Position numbers and translations under genes: made by a program
Notes under the pieces: model-generated
Databases searched by the model: none
The model's input: the letters and a program-made list of their open reading frames with translations, nothing else
What the model was told of the DNA's origin: nothing
Part shown: piece by piece, positions 27,949 to 35,449 of the stretch
Position numbering within the stretch: the stretch's first letter is position 1
Layout of the letters: each line of letters begins with the position of its first letter
Assembly: GCF_016653315.1 (NCBI RefSeq)
Contig: NZ_NHSH01000051.1
Span: 48,254-112,253 of the forward strand
Reading direction: 5' to 3'
Source: Halochromatium roseum
Lineage (GTDB): Bacteria > Pseudomonadota > Gammaproteobacteria > Chromatiales > Chromatiaceae
DNA length: 64,000 nt

Positions 27949-29163
27949 TTGATTAAACGTATTCCAGTCGAGCAGCTTCGTTTCGGCATGTATGTGCATA
28001 GCCTGAACTGCGGCTGGACCGATCACCCCTTTCTGCGCAACCGTTTCTGGTTGGATAGCGATGACCAGATCAGGCGCATCCGTGCGCTCGGCGTTGATGA
28101 GATCGAGATTGACACCGATCTGGGCAGGGATGCACCGAGTGTGCCTAGCATCAGTGAGGTGGCTCAGGATCTGAGGCCAGCATTGGATGCGGCCGCGCGT
28201 CAGCGGCTACCGGTGTTCCACGCCTCAAGCCTCGCTGAAGAGCGTGCTCGGGCGCGGCGGATACTCAGCGAGGCCAACCGGGTGGTAGAGCGGGTGATGG
28301 AAGATGCCCGCCTCGGCCGACAGATCGAGGTCGATCCCGCTCGTGAGGTGATCTCTCACGCCGTCGCTTCGATCGTGCGAAACCAAGATGCCATCATTGG
28401 CCTTCATCGCATTCGTTCTGTTGATCGCTATACCTTCGAGCACTCAATCAACGTCGCCGTCTTGATGATTGCTTTCGCGCGCTCGCTTGGCCTAGAGACA
28501 TCGCTGATTGAGGAGATTGGCCTCGGTGCGTTGCTGCACGATGTGGGCAAGAGCCAGATCCCGGATGCCATCCTGAACAAGCCCGGCAAGCTCACTCCGG
28601 CTGAGTTCGAGGTGATGCGCAGCCACGTTGACCTCGGCCATGAGATCTTGGCACAGACCTCAGGCGTCTCAGCAACCGCGCTTGATATTGTTGTCGAGCA
28701 CCATGAGCGCATCGATGGAAGTGGTTATCCAAAGGCGAAGTCAGGTGCATCGATCTCGCGTTTCGGTCAGATGGCGGCTATCGTTGACGTCTATGACGCG
28801 CTGACCACTCGGCGCGTCTATCACGATGCCATGCCACCAAGCAAGGCGCTGCGAAGTCTCCTACAGGAAAGCCCGCAGCAATTCGATCGTACCCTGATTC
28901 AGCAATTCATTCGTTGCGTTGGCATCTACCCGATCGGCACCTTGGTCCGGCTCGAGAGCCAACGCCTCGCGGTGGTGGTCGAGACTGGGCGCGAACAGCT
29001 GTTAAAGCCTGTCGTCCGATTGGTATTCGATATCAATAAGCATCAACGCCTGATGCCGCAAGACATCGATCTTTCCCGTCCCACGGCCTTTGGGCAAGAT
29101 CGCATTATCGATGCGGAAGATCCGGCCGATTGGGGTCTACGCCCGGAGTATGTGCTGCGGTAG
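27949..29163 (+). CDS. HD-GYP cyclic-di-GMP phosphodiesterase (DUF3391 N-terminus)
   Basis: 404 residues from a TTG at 27949, placed behind a purine-rich AGGGAGAGGGGAGAG ribosome site. Residues 1-130 form the DUF3391 domain (IPVEQLRFGMYVHSLNCGW). The HD-GYP domain follows with HD at 197-198 (LLHDVGKSQIPDAILNKPG) and HHERIDGSGYP with GYP at 259-261, so the metal site and substrate motif are intact. It should hydrolyse cyclic-di-GMP to pGpG/GMP, opposing the GGDEF enzyme at 3271-5004. It is cytoplasmic, with no membrane segment. Confidence 0.93.
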   Translation: MIKRIPVEQLRFGMYVHSLNCGWTDHPFLRNRFWLDSDDQIRRIRALGVDEIEIDTDLGRDAPSVPSISEVAQDLRPALDAAARQRLPVFHASSLAEERARARRILSEANRVVERVMEDARLGRQIEVDPAREVISHAVASIVRNQDAIIGLHRIRSVDRYTFEHSINVAVLMIAFARSLGLETSLIEEIGLGALLHDVGKSQIPDAILNKPGKLTPAEFEVMRSHVDLGHEILAQTSGVSATALDIVVEHHERIDGSGYPKAKSGASISRFGQMAAIVDVYDALTTRRVYHDAMPPSKALRSLLQESPQQFDRTLIQQFIRCVGIYPIGTLVRLESQRLAVVVETGREQLLKPVVRLVFDINKHQRLMPQDIDLSRPTAFGQDRIIDAEDPADWGLRPEYVLR

Positions 29164-29299
29164 AGCGCTGGGCTTGCTGTCAGCCTGGCGCCAGCGGATC
29201 AGCCGCTCTGTTCGTTGGAACGGCTGGGTGAAGTACTTCATTTGACCTCAGCTGTCTGCAGACGAATGAGCATGCAAGCCGTTCGGCAATGCGCACGCA

Positions 29300-30235
29300 T
29301 TAGGCCGCGGTCGCCGCCATCCCGGCCTTGCCATGCCAATAACCGTCGCAGGGGCCAACCGGCATCAGCGCGTTGAGCCGTATGCTGGCCTCAGCGGGGT
29401 CGAGCACGTTGCTCAGGGCTTGATGGAACAGCTCGATGACCTGATCCATCTGCTGCGATTGAGGGCTGATGCGCAAGATGTCGACGCCCAACTCGCGCAT
29501 CGCCGGCAGCTCGGCGAGCAGGTTGAGCGTGTGCGCGGATTGGGTCTGGATGCCATTCAGCACCAGGAACTGTTGCTCGTCCTGGGTGTTGACCACCAAG
29601 CCATCCGGGTAGTCCATACAGACATCTCGACAGTCGTCCTTGGGCAAGTGTTTGTGCCGCGCGGTGAAGCAGCGCGCGGAATAGGCGAGGGGGAGCCGTC
29701 CGTAGGCCATGACCTCGGTTTCGACGCCGGCCGGCTTGGCGCGCTGCATCTGCTCAAGCGTCTCGCGGGTCAGCTCGACCGGCAACGCCCAGCGCTTGAG
29801 GCCCTGCCTGGCGAGTACGCCTAAGGTACGATCGTTGTAGCAGTTGACGCTTGGGCCGATCGCGAACGGTCGGCCGGCGAGCAGATGCACCGCGCCCATG
29901 TCGTTGGCCTCGACCATGAACCGGTCTTGGCCGCAGATCGCACGCAGTCGCTTGAGCTCGGACTCGGCCTCAAGCAGGGTCAGGGTCGAGAGCACCACCT
30001 CTTTGCCGTGTTCGGCGAGGCGCTCGGCGATCGCCAGCCAGTCCTCATGGCGGACCTGATTGCGCTTCGAGCAGATGGTCTCGCCGAGATAGACGATATC
30101 GACCGGCGCTTCGGCGACCATGGCGTAGAAGGCGTTGACCTGCTCCTTCGGCCAGTAATAGGTGATCGGCCCGAGCGAGAGGCGAGGGCGATGGCTGCCC
30201 TGTGCAGCCGCGATTGGAGTCTGAAGAGCGCTCAT
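29300..30235 (-). CDS. ubiV: Oxygen-independent ubiquinone hydroxylation protein UbiV
   Basis: 311 residues, a U32-peptidase-family protein. The four [4Fe-4S] ligand cysteines known from E. coli UbiV are matched at C55, C189, C202 and C206, with the same 13- and 4-residue spacing. UbiV works with UbiU in the O2-independent ring hydroxylation of ubiquinone synthesis. It lies downstream of ubiU in the same direction after a 192-bp spacer that contains a direct repeat (CTCATTGCCAAGGCC at about 30378 and 30427). The gene fits an anaerobic organism using ubiquinone. Confidence 0.92.
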   Translation of the reverse strand: MSALQTPIAAAQGSHRPRLSLGPITYYWPKEQVNAFYAMVAEAPVDIVYLGETICSKRNQVRHEDWLAIAERLAEHGKEVVLSTLTLLEAESELKRLRAICGQDRFMVEANDMGAVHLLAGRPFAIGPSVNCYNDRTLGVLARQGLKRWALPVELTRETLEQMQRAKPAGVETEVMAYGRLPLAYSARCFTARHKHLPKDDCRDVCMDYPDGLVVNTQDEQQFLVLNGIQTQSAHTLNLLAELPAMRELGVDILRISPQSQQMDQVIELFHQALSNVLDPAEASIRLNALMPVGPCDGYWHGKAGMAATAA

Positions 30236-30427
30236 TGTGAGGTATTCCTGGGCCTTGCGGCGAGGCTAGTCGGCAGTTTGATCAGAAGGGGCGTGCAGCT
30301 GGCTGAAGCACTTGGTTAGGCGTTGGGTCGAGCTTGCGCCGATCGCTTGCTCTCCGGTCTGTTCCAGTCTCCAAGGCGCTCATTGCCAAGGCCTATCCGG
30401 CGGCCGAGAGGGCGCCGAGAGGGCAAC

Positions 30428-31423
30428 TCATTGCCAAGGCCGATGATAGGGGCCAAGGGTGGTTTGGGCGCCCTCGGAGACCTTACCCAGGGCTGCGGTC
30501 CACTCGGGCTTGGGCGCGAAGCTGCTCGGGCTGCGCTCAAAGCTATCGAGTGCCTCACGCCAGATCTTGGTCACCTGTGCAACATAGACCGGGCTGCGCT
30601 GCCGACCCTCGATCTTCACCGCCTTGACGCCGGCGGCTTTCATCTCTGGTAGCAGCTCCATCGCGTTCAGGCTCACCGCGTCTTCGATCGCGTGATCGAT
30701 CTGGCCATCGGTGTTGAAGGTGCCCTTGCAGAGGGTCGGATAGCCGACGTTCTCGCCTTTTGGGTGGCGTTGGATCAGTACTCCGCCGAGGCGGGTGTCG
30801 AGTCCGGCGTCGGTCTCGATCCATTCGACATGGCTGGCCGGCGAGCAGGCGCCATAGGTGTTCGGCGAGCGGCCGGTGGCATAAGACGAGAGGATGCAAC
30901 GTCCCTCGACCATCACGCAGAGGCTGCCGAAGGCGAAGACCTCGATGTCGACCGGGCTCTGGTCGATGACGTGCTTGACCTGGCTGATCGAGAGCACCCG
31001 CGGCAGCACCGCGCGACGGATGCCGAAGTGCTCATGGTAGAAGCGCAGCGCCTCGTAGTTGGTCGCCGAGCCTTGCACTGACAGATGCAGGTTGAGCGTT
31101 GGATGGGTGCGACTGGCGTAGTCGAGCACACCAATGTCGGCGGCGATCAGCGCATCGACGCCGAGATCGGCGGCCTTATCAACCGCCTGCTCGAAGCGAC
31201 CGAAGCCGTCTGGGCGCGGATAGGTATTGAGCGCGATGAACACCCGTACACCCTTGCCGCGTGCATAGCGAATGCCCTCGACCATCTTGTTCGGGGCGAA
31301 GTTGAGGCCGGCGAAATGGCGCGCGTTGGTATCGTCGCGAAAGCCGATGTAGACCGCGTTGGCGCCGTTGTCGACGGCCGCCTTCAATGCCGGCAGATTG
31401 CCGGCCGGACAAACCAATTCCAT
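30428..31423 (-). CDS. ubiU: Oxygen-independent ubiquinone hydroxylation protein UbiU
   Basis: 331 residues, U32 family. The start MELVCPAGNLPALKAAVDNG is typical. Cysteines fall at 169, 176, 193 and 232, the same positions reported for the [4Fe-4S] ligands of E. coli UbiU. It forms a complex with UbiV for O2-independent hydroxylation. The third partner, UbiT (an SCP2 protein), is not seen in the window. It lies between the YhcC-type radical SAM gene and ubiV, all in one direction. Confidence 0.95.
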   Translation of the reverse strand: MELVCPAGNLPALKAAVDNGANAVYIGFRDDTNARHFAGLNFAPNKMVEGIRYARGKGVRVFIALNTYPRPDGFGRFEQAVDKAADLGVDALIAADIGVLDYASRTHPTLNLHLSVQGSATNYEALRFYHEHFGIRRAVLPRVLSISQVKHVIDQSPVDIEVFAFGSLCVMVEGRCILSSYATGRSPNTYGACSPASHVEWIETDAGLDTRLGGVLIQRHPKGENVGYPTLCKGTFNTDGQIDHAIEDAVSLNAMELLPEMKAAGVKAVKIEGRQRSPVYVAQVTKIWREALDSFERSPSSFAPKPEWTAALGKVSEGAQTTLGPYHRPWQ

Positions 31424-31555
31424 CGTCTGGGTTACTCGTGGTTATCGTGAAACAGCTGCCTCGTCTTCCGCGTCCTGTTGCGGTATCAACCTGACTCTGG
31501 ATCGGCTGCGTCAACGCTCGTGTTGTGATGCGTTATGGGCATTACGAGCACGGCC

Positions 31556-32548
31556 TCAGGCGACGCGGTCGATCGGAGATGCGCGCAGCATCGATTGCTC
31601 CGCTGCCAAAGTCCCCTGGCAGGTGCCGCGACGGCGCAGCGCATGCTCGATGCCATTGAGCACCACCCACTTCTTCGAGCACCATTCGGGCGCTAGCAGG
31701 ATCTCGCGTTGCGCGGTGCCGGTGACGCGGTGATAGAGGATGTCGTCGGGGGTGCGCTCGATGAGATCAGCGGCGATCTCGATATAGTCGTTCATCGCCA
31801 ATGGCTGGTAGCCGCCACGGCGCCACTGCTGCGCCAGCAGGGTATGTCGAACCACATGCAGCGGATGTAGTTTCAGCCCGTCGGTCCCCAGTGCGACGAC
31901 GCGAGCGAGTGTCTCCAGTGCGGCATCGCGGCCTTCGCCGGGTAGGCCAATGATCAGATGCGTGCAGACCGGGATACCCCGGAGCCGTGCCGCGCGTACC
32001 GTGCGCCGATAGTCGGCGAAGCAATGGCCGCGATTCACCCGCGCTAGGGTGCTGTCGAAGGCCGACTGCAGGCCGAGCTCAAGCCAGATCTCGTAGCCCT
32101 GTGCGCGATAGTCAGCGAGCAGATCGAGCACCGCATCGGGCACGCAATCCGGCCGGGTGCCGACCGAGAGGCCGATCACATCGGGCTCATCGAGTGCCTG
32201 CTGATAGAGGGCGCTGAGGCGAGCAATATCGTCGTAGGTGTTGGTATAGGCCTGAAAGTAGGCGAAAAAGCGCTCGGCGCCGGTGCGTTTGCGCAGTACC
32301 CGCCGACCGCCCTCGATCTGCTCGGCAACGCTTAGCTCGGGGCCGGAAGACTTGGTTGCGCTGCTAGTCGGGCTGTTGGCATTCGGGCTGAATGAGACGT
32401 TGTTGCAGAAGCTGCAGCCGCCCCGCCCTTTGCTGCCATCGCGGTTCGGGCAGGTGAAGCCGGCGTGAATCGCCAGCTTATGCACCCGGCGCCCGTAGCG
32501 GCGGACCAGATCGACGCCGAAGGTATTGACTCGATCTGCTAAGGTCAT
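31556..32548 (-). CDS. YhcC-type radical SAM protein (TIGR01212 family)
   Basis: 330 residues. The cluster-binding region is FTCPNRDGSKGRGGCSFCNN, with the extended Cys spacing of the TIGR01212/YhcC family and not the plain CxxxCxxC. LSVGTRPDC, LELGLQS and THLIIGLPGE are typical core segments. Its exact reaction is not established to my knowledge. A Ser/Thr-rich insertion (PNANSPTSSATKSSGPE) follows the Cys motif and looks lineage-specific. It is upstream of ubiU in the same direction by 132 bases, so shared anaerobic regulation is possible. Confidence 0.88.
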   Translation of the reverse strand: MTLADRVNTFGVDLVRRYGRRVHKLAIHAGFTCPNRDGSKGRGGCSFCNNVSFSPNANSPTSSATKSSGPELSVAEQIEGGRRVLRKRTGAERFFAYFQAYTNTYDDIARLSALYQQALDEPDVIGLSVGTRPDCVPDAVLDLLADYRAQGYEIWLELGLQSAFDSTLARVNRGHCFADYRRTVRAARLRGIPVCTHLIIGLPGEGRDAALETLARVVALGTDGLKLHPLHVVRHTLLAQQWRRGGYQPLAMNDYIEIAADLIERTPDDILYHRVTGTAQREILLAPEWCSKKWVVLNGIEHALRRRGTCQGTLAAEQSMLRASPIDRVA

Positions 32549-32613
32549 GAGCGGTTGCGGGCGTTCTTGTATTGATCGCAGAAAGCCTTAAACCTTCGCA
32601 AAAGTTTCCCTGA

Positions 32614-32633
32614 TTGACATTGAGTCATGTCAA
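32614..32633. promoter_or_regulatory. 20-bp perfect palindromic element
   Basis: TTGACAT-TGAGTC-ATGTCAA has perfect 7-bp arms. It lies 66-85 bases upstream of the YhcC-type gene (minus strand) and downstream of the lipoprotein gene. There is no T-run, so an operator is more likely than a terminator. Its TTGAC/GTCAA ends recall FNR/CRP-family half-sites, but with a wider spacing. Confidence 0.4.
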
Positions 32634-32718
32634 CCAGGTTACCGTGAAGCAGATTGCTGTGAATCAAGCGCTTCATGGTCCGCGGTAGCGACCCCGCTCT
32701 GACCGTGAGACGTTGCGT

Positions 32719-33189
32719 TCAGCGCACGACCCGAGCTGTCCCAAAGCGATCGAATAAAACGCGGACGCGATCGCCAGCGACGAAGGACTCGTCGGCGGCT
32801 TGGGTGACCGCCATCGTGCGGCCATTGTCGAGCCTCACGGTGATCTCCAAGCCGCGCTGTCGCGTGACACCTTCTTCGATGGCTGAGCCGGCAACGGCGC
32901 CAGCGAGGCCGCCACCAATGGTCGCGAGTGTGCGGCCGGTCCCGGCGCCGACCTCATTGCCGAGCACGCCGCCGATGGCGCCGCCAGCGAGCGTGCCGAC
33001 ACCGCTCTTAGTGCCCTCGATCTGCACCTCGCGGACCGACTGCACGGTACCGAATTCGACATTCTGTGCGCTGCGTGCTTGATCACGGGTGTAGGAGGAG
33101 GCGGACATGCTGGCCGGGCAGCCGCTGAGTAGCGTGAGAGTGGTTAACGCCATCAGGGCAACCACAGCGGTGTAAACATGTCTCATCAT
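32719..33189 (-). CDS. Glycine-zipper outer-membrane lipoprotein (SlyB/Pcp-like)
   Basis: 156 residues from the ATG at 33189, behind a GAGG site; an ATG five codons upstream is possible. The signal peptide ends in the lipobox LLSGC. The middle carries a glycine-zipper 2TM domain (GTLAGGAIGGVLGNEVGAGT, then GGGLAGAVAGSAIEEG). A C-terminal beta segment (ITVRLDNGRTMAVTQ) follows, as in SlyB-type lipoproteins that sit in the outer membrane and help its integrity. It stands alone. Confidence 0.88.
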   Translation of the reverse strand: MMRHVYTAVVALMALTTLTLLSGCPASMSASSYTRDQARSAQNVEFGTVQSVREVQIEGTKSGVGTLAGGAIGGVLGNEVGAGTGRTLATIGGGLAGAVAGSAIEEGVTRQRGLEITVRLDNGRTMAVTQAADESFVAGDRVRVLFDRFGTARVVR

Positions 33190-33239
33190 GGCTTGTATCC
33201 TCATCGACAAGTAGGTCGGTTTGAGATGGTGCACTTATT

Positions 33240-33278
33240 GGACCTGGTATCTGGGCCTGCTATCTGGACCTGGTATCT
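33240..33278 (+). repeat. 13-bp tandem repeat, three units
   Basis: Three units of GGACCTGGTATCT, the second with changes (GGGCCTGCTATCT). Confidence 0.8.
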
Positions 33279-33452
33279 GGGTCAGGTTGCAGCCTTCGGC
33301 GCCCGACTGTGACATTCTTCAGTACTCTGCTGCTTGAGCCCTTCCTTGCTTCACAGCAGGTCTAACAGCCGGTCTAGACTTAGCGAGTGGAGCTTACCAG
33401 AGGCGCGCGCCTCAACGAACCGACAAACCCGTCTGCGAACGAACGAGGCCAC

Positions 33453-33491
33453 TCTGCCCAGCCTGTCTGCCCAGCCTGTCTGCCCAGCCTG
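33453..33491 (+). repeat. 13-bp tandem repeat, three perfect units
   Basis: TCTGCCCAGCCTG occurs three times in a row without mismatch. Confidence 0.9.
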
Positions 33492-33640
33492 CTCATCACC
33501 CATGTGGTGAATGACGACTGATAAGACTGCAACACCTGACCTTGAGATATTGCCAAAGATCATTCACGAGCGATGCTGTCGGCGTTTAAGGTGGTGAACG
33601 CACTCGATCCGACGGTCTCTATTGCTGAGAGGCACCCCGC

Positions 33641-34747
33641 ATGTTCTCCCTTCCGCCGCCTGACCCACGTCCTATAACCCGATGGCTCGTGATCGGGCTG
33701 TTCCAAGCTGCGCGCCGCCCGCGGTTGTCGATGCTGCTGATGCTGGCGCTGTTGGTGCTGACCGGATCAGCGCTGGCGAACGCCGTTGGCCCAGCCGCCT
33801 CCTATACGGCCGCTGCTGTTCCTGCACCAGCGCCTGTTGCCGCTGCACCAGCGCCTACCGATGCGAGTTCAGCGCCAATGGCCGAGGGGAAGGGTCTGCT
33901 CAAGCAAGAGAGCCAGAACTGTATGCGCTGTCACTGGATGGAGACCATGGCGTACCGCGACCGCGAGACCGGCAAGATCGTCAATCTGTCGATCGATGGC
34001 GACGCCTACAGCCACTCGGTGCACGCAGAGCTTGCCTGCAGCGATTGCCATGACCGCGGTTTTTCAAGCTACCCGCACCGTAGCAGCAGTGCTGACGAGG
34101 CGCTGAATTGCGTCGACTGCCATGAAGGCCGGCAGGATGATGGCGCACCGAATCTGATCGGGGTCAAGCACGAGTTTGAGAAAAGCGTTCACTTCACCGA
34201 GGGCGTTGAGGAATTTTCCTGCTTCTCTTGCCATAATCCGCACACCTTTCACCCGTTTAAGCCAGGCGTGTCGATTCTCGAGGTGGTTGCCGAGACCAAT
34301 GGCACCTGCTTGGATTGTCATACCGAGCTCTTAACGCCGGTGCCCAAGGGCCATGAATGGCTGCCGCGGCCACAGGCGCATTGGAGTTCGGTGCGCTGCC
34401 TAGACTGTCATACCCCGCTCGAGGGTCGTATTCCAGATCGGCCATCGCACAACGTACTGGCGGCCGAGGAGAGCAATCAGCTCTGCGTTGAATGTCACAG
34501 CAAGGGTTCGGCGCTGCTCAGTCAGCTTTACAACTACCGTGCCGAGCAGGCGCGCGAGGAGGATGGATTTTTCTCCCAGGCGATCTATAACGATGCCTAC
34601 ATCGTCGGCATGACCCGCAATGCCTGGATGGATCGTATCGGTCTTGCGGTGATCTTTCTGATGATCCTCGGCGTTGCCGCGCACGGCTATGGCCGCTACT
34701 ACAGTCGCCGTCGCCAGGAGAACTCACAACAGGAGAACTCACAATGA
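33641..34747 (+). CDS. Membrane-anchored heptaheme cytochrome c
   Basis: 368 residues. A signal peptide (RLSMLLMLALLVLTGSALA) exports it. An Ala/Pro-rich linker is followed by seven CXXCH heme sites: CMRCH (C94), CSDCH, CVDCH, CFSCH, CLDCH, CLDCH and CVECH. A C-terminal membrane helix (IGLAVIFLMILGVAAHGYG) holds it to the inner membrane, facing the periplasm. The last ten residues (QENSQ twice) come from a 15-bp duplication. It overlaps the cytochrome b gene by 4 bases, so the two are coupled, and probably passes electrons between that b-type subunit and the octaheme protein. Confidence 0.88.
   Translation: MFSLPPPDPRPITRWLVIGLFQAARRPRLSMLLMLALLVLTGSALANAVGPAASYTAAAVPAPAPVAAAPAPTDASSAPMAEGKGLLKQESQNCMRCHWMETMAYRDRETGKIVNLSIDGDAYSHSVHAELACSDCHDRGFSSYPHRSSSADEALNCVDCHEGRQDDGAPNLIGVKHEFEKSVHFTEGVEEFSCFSCHNPHTFHPFKPGVSILEVVAETNGTCLDCHTELLTPVPKGHEWLPRPQAHWSSVRCLDCHTPLEGRIPDRPSHNVLAAEESNQLCVECHSKGSALLSQLYNYRAEQAREEDGFFSQAIYNDAYIVGMTRNAWMDRIGLAVIFLMILGVAAHGYGRYYSRRRQENSQQENSQ
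34715..34744 (+). repeat. 15-bp duplication carrying a second ribosome site
   Basis: CAGGAGAACTCACAA is present twice; each copy holds an AGGAG. The second copy is the proper Shine-Dalgarno site for the cytochrome b start at 34744. Confidence 0.9.
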
Positions 34748-35361
34748 GCGCGCTCTACCTGTATCCCGTTTGGCTGCGGCTTTGGCATTGGTTGAATGCA
34801 CTGCTGTTCATCACCCTGCTGTTGACCGGCGCCAGCATGCACTTCAGCCTGAATTGGCTGATCCCGTTCGATGTGGCGGTGCCTGTCCACAACACCAGTG
34901 GCGTCTTGCTCACCGTCTCCTGGTTAGTGTTCCTGGCCGGGAACCTTTGGGGTGGCAATGGCAAGCACTACTTGATCAATCTGCGCAGCCTCCCGCGTGA
35001 TCTGATCGCGCAGACGCGTTACTACCTGCATGGGATCTTTGTGGGTGCGCCGCATCCGTTTCACGTTAGCGCCGAGCACAAGCTCAATGCGCTGCAGACC
35101 CTAAGTTACGTCGGAGTGATGTATGGGCTGATGCCGATCTTAGTCCTGAGCGGCTGGGCTTTTCTTTTCTCGACCTCCTTGCCGGAGACCCTGTTCGGGA
35201 TTGGCACCGTCTGGATCATCGCGATGGTTCACCTGGTGGTGGCCTGGATGCTGACGCTATTCCTGATCGTGCATTCGTACATCATTACCACTGGAGAAAC
35301 GCCGACCACCAATCTAAAGGCCATGCTGACCGGCTGGCACAAGGAAGCGTCGGGCGGCTGA
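34744..35361 (+). CDS. Cytochrome b561-like membrane subunit
   Basis: 205 residues with four to five membrane helices. His residues suited to bind b hemes occur in LRLWHWLNALLF (helix 1), VPVHNTSGVLL (helix 2) and MVHLVVAWMLTLFLIVHSYI (last helix). The layout matches the b-type cytochrome subunits of formate dehydrogenase, hydrogenase and thiosulfate reductase, which exchange electrons with quinones. Its start overlaps the heptaheme gene, and the octaheme gene follows after 88 bases. It is the likely quinone-facing part of the module. Confidence 0.88.
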   Translation: MSALYLYPVWLRLWHWLNALLFITLLLTGASMHFSLNWLIPFDVAVPVHNTSGVLLTVSWLVFLAGNLWGGNGKHYLINLRSLPRDLIAQTRYYLHGIFVGAPHPFHVSAEHKLNALQTLSYVGVMYGLMPILVLSGWAFLFSTSLPETLFGIGTVWIIAMVHLVVAWMLTLFLIVHSYIITTGETPTTNLKAMLTGWHKEASGG

Positions 35362-35449
35362 GGTTGGCGGGGCCAGCTTCGTAACATCGTCGCTCGGGCA
35401 GGGTCAAAGGCCCTAGTTATTCGCAACGCGTTCTTCGAGACTCAACGCC

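Larger units (their letters stand above)
33190..33640. other. 451-bp gene-free spacer with two short tandem repeats
   Basis: No gene is supported. It separates the lipoprotein from the divergently transcribed cytochrome cluster, so it should contain both promoters. The 13-bp repeats at 33240-33278 and 33453-33491 are listed separately. Confidence 0.5.
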
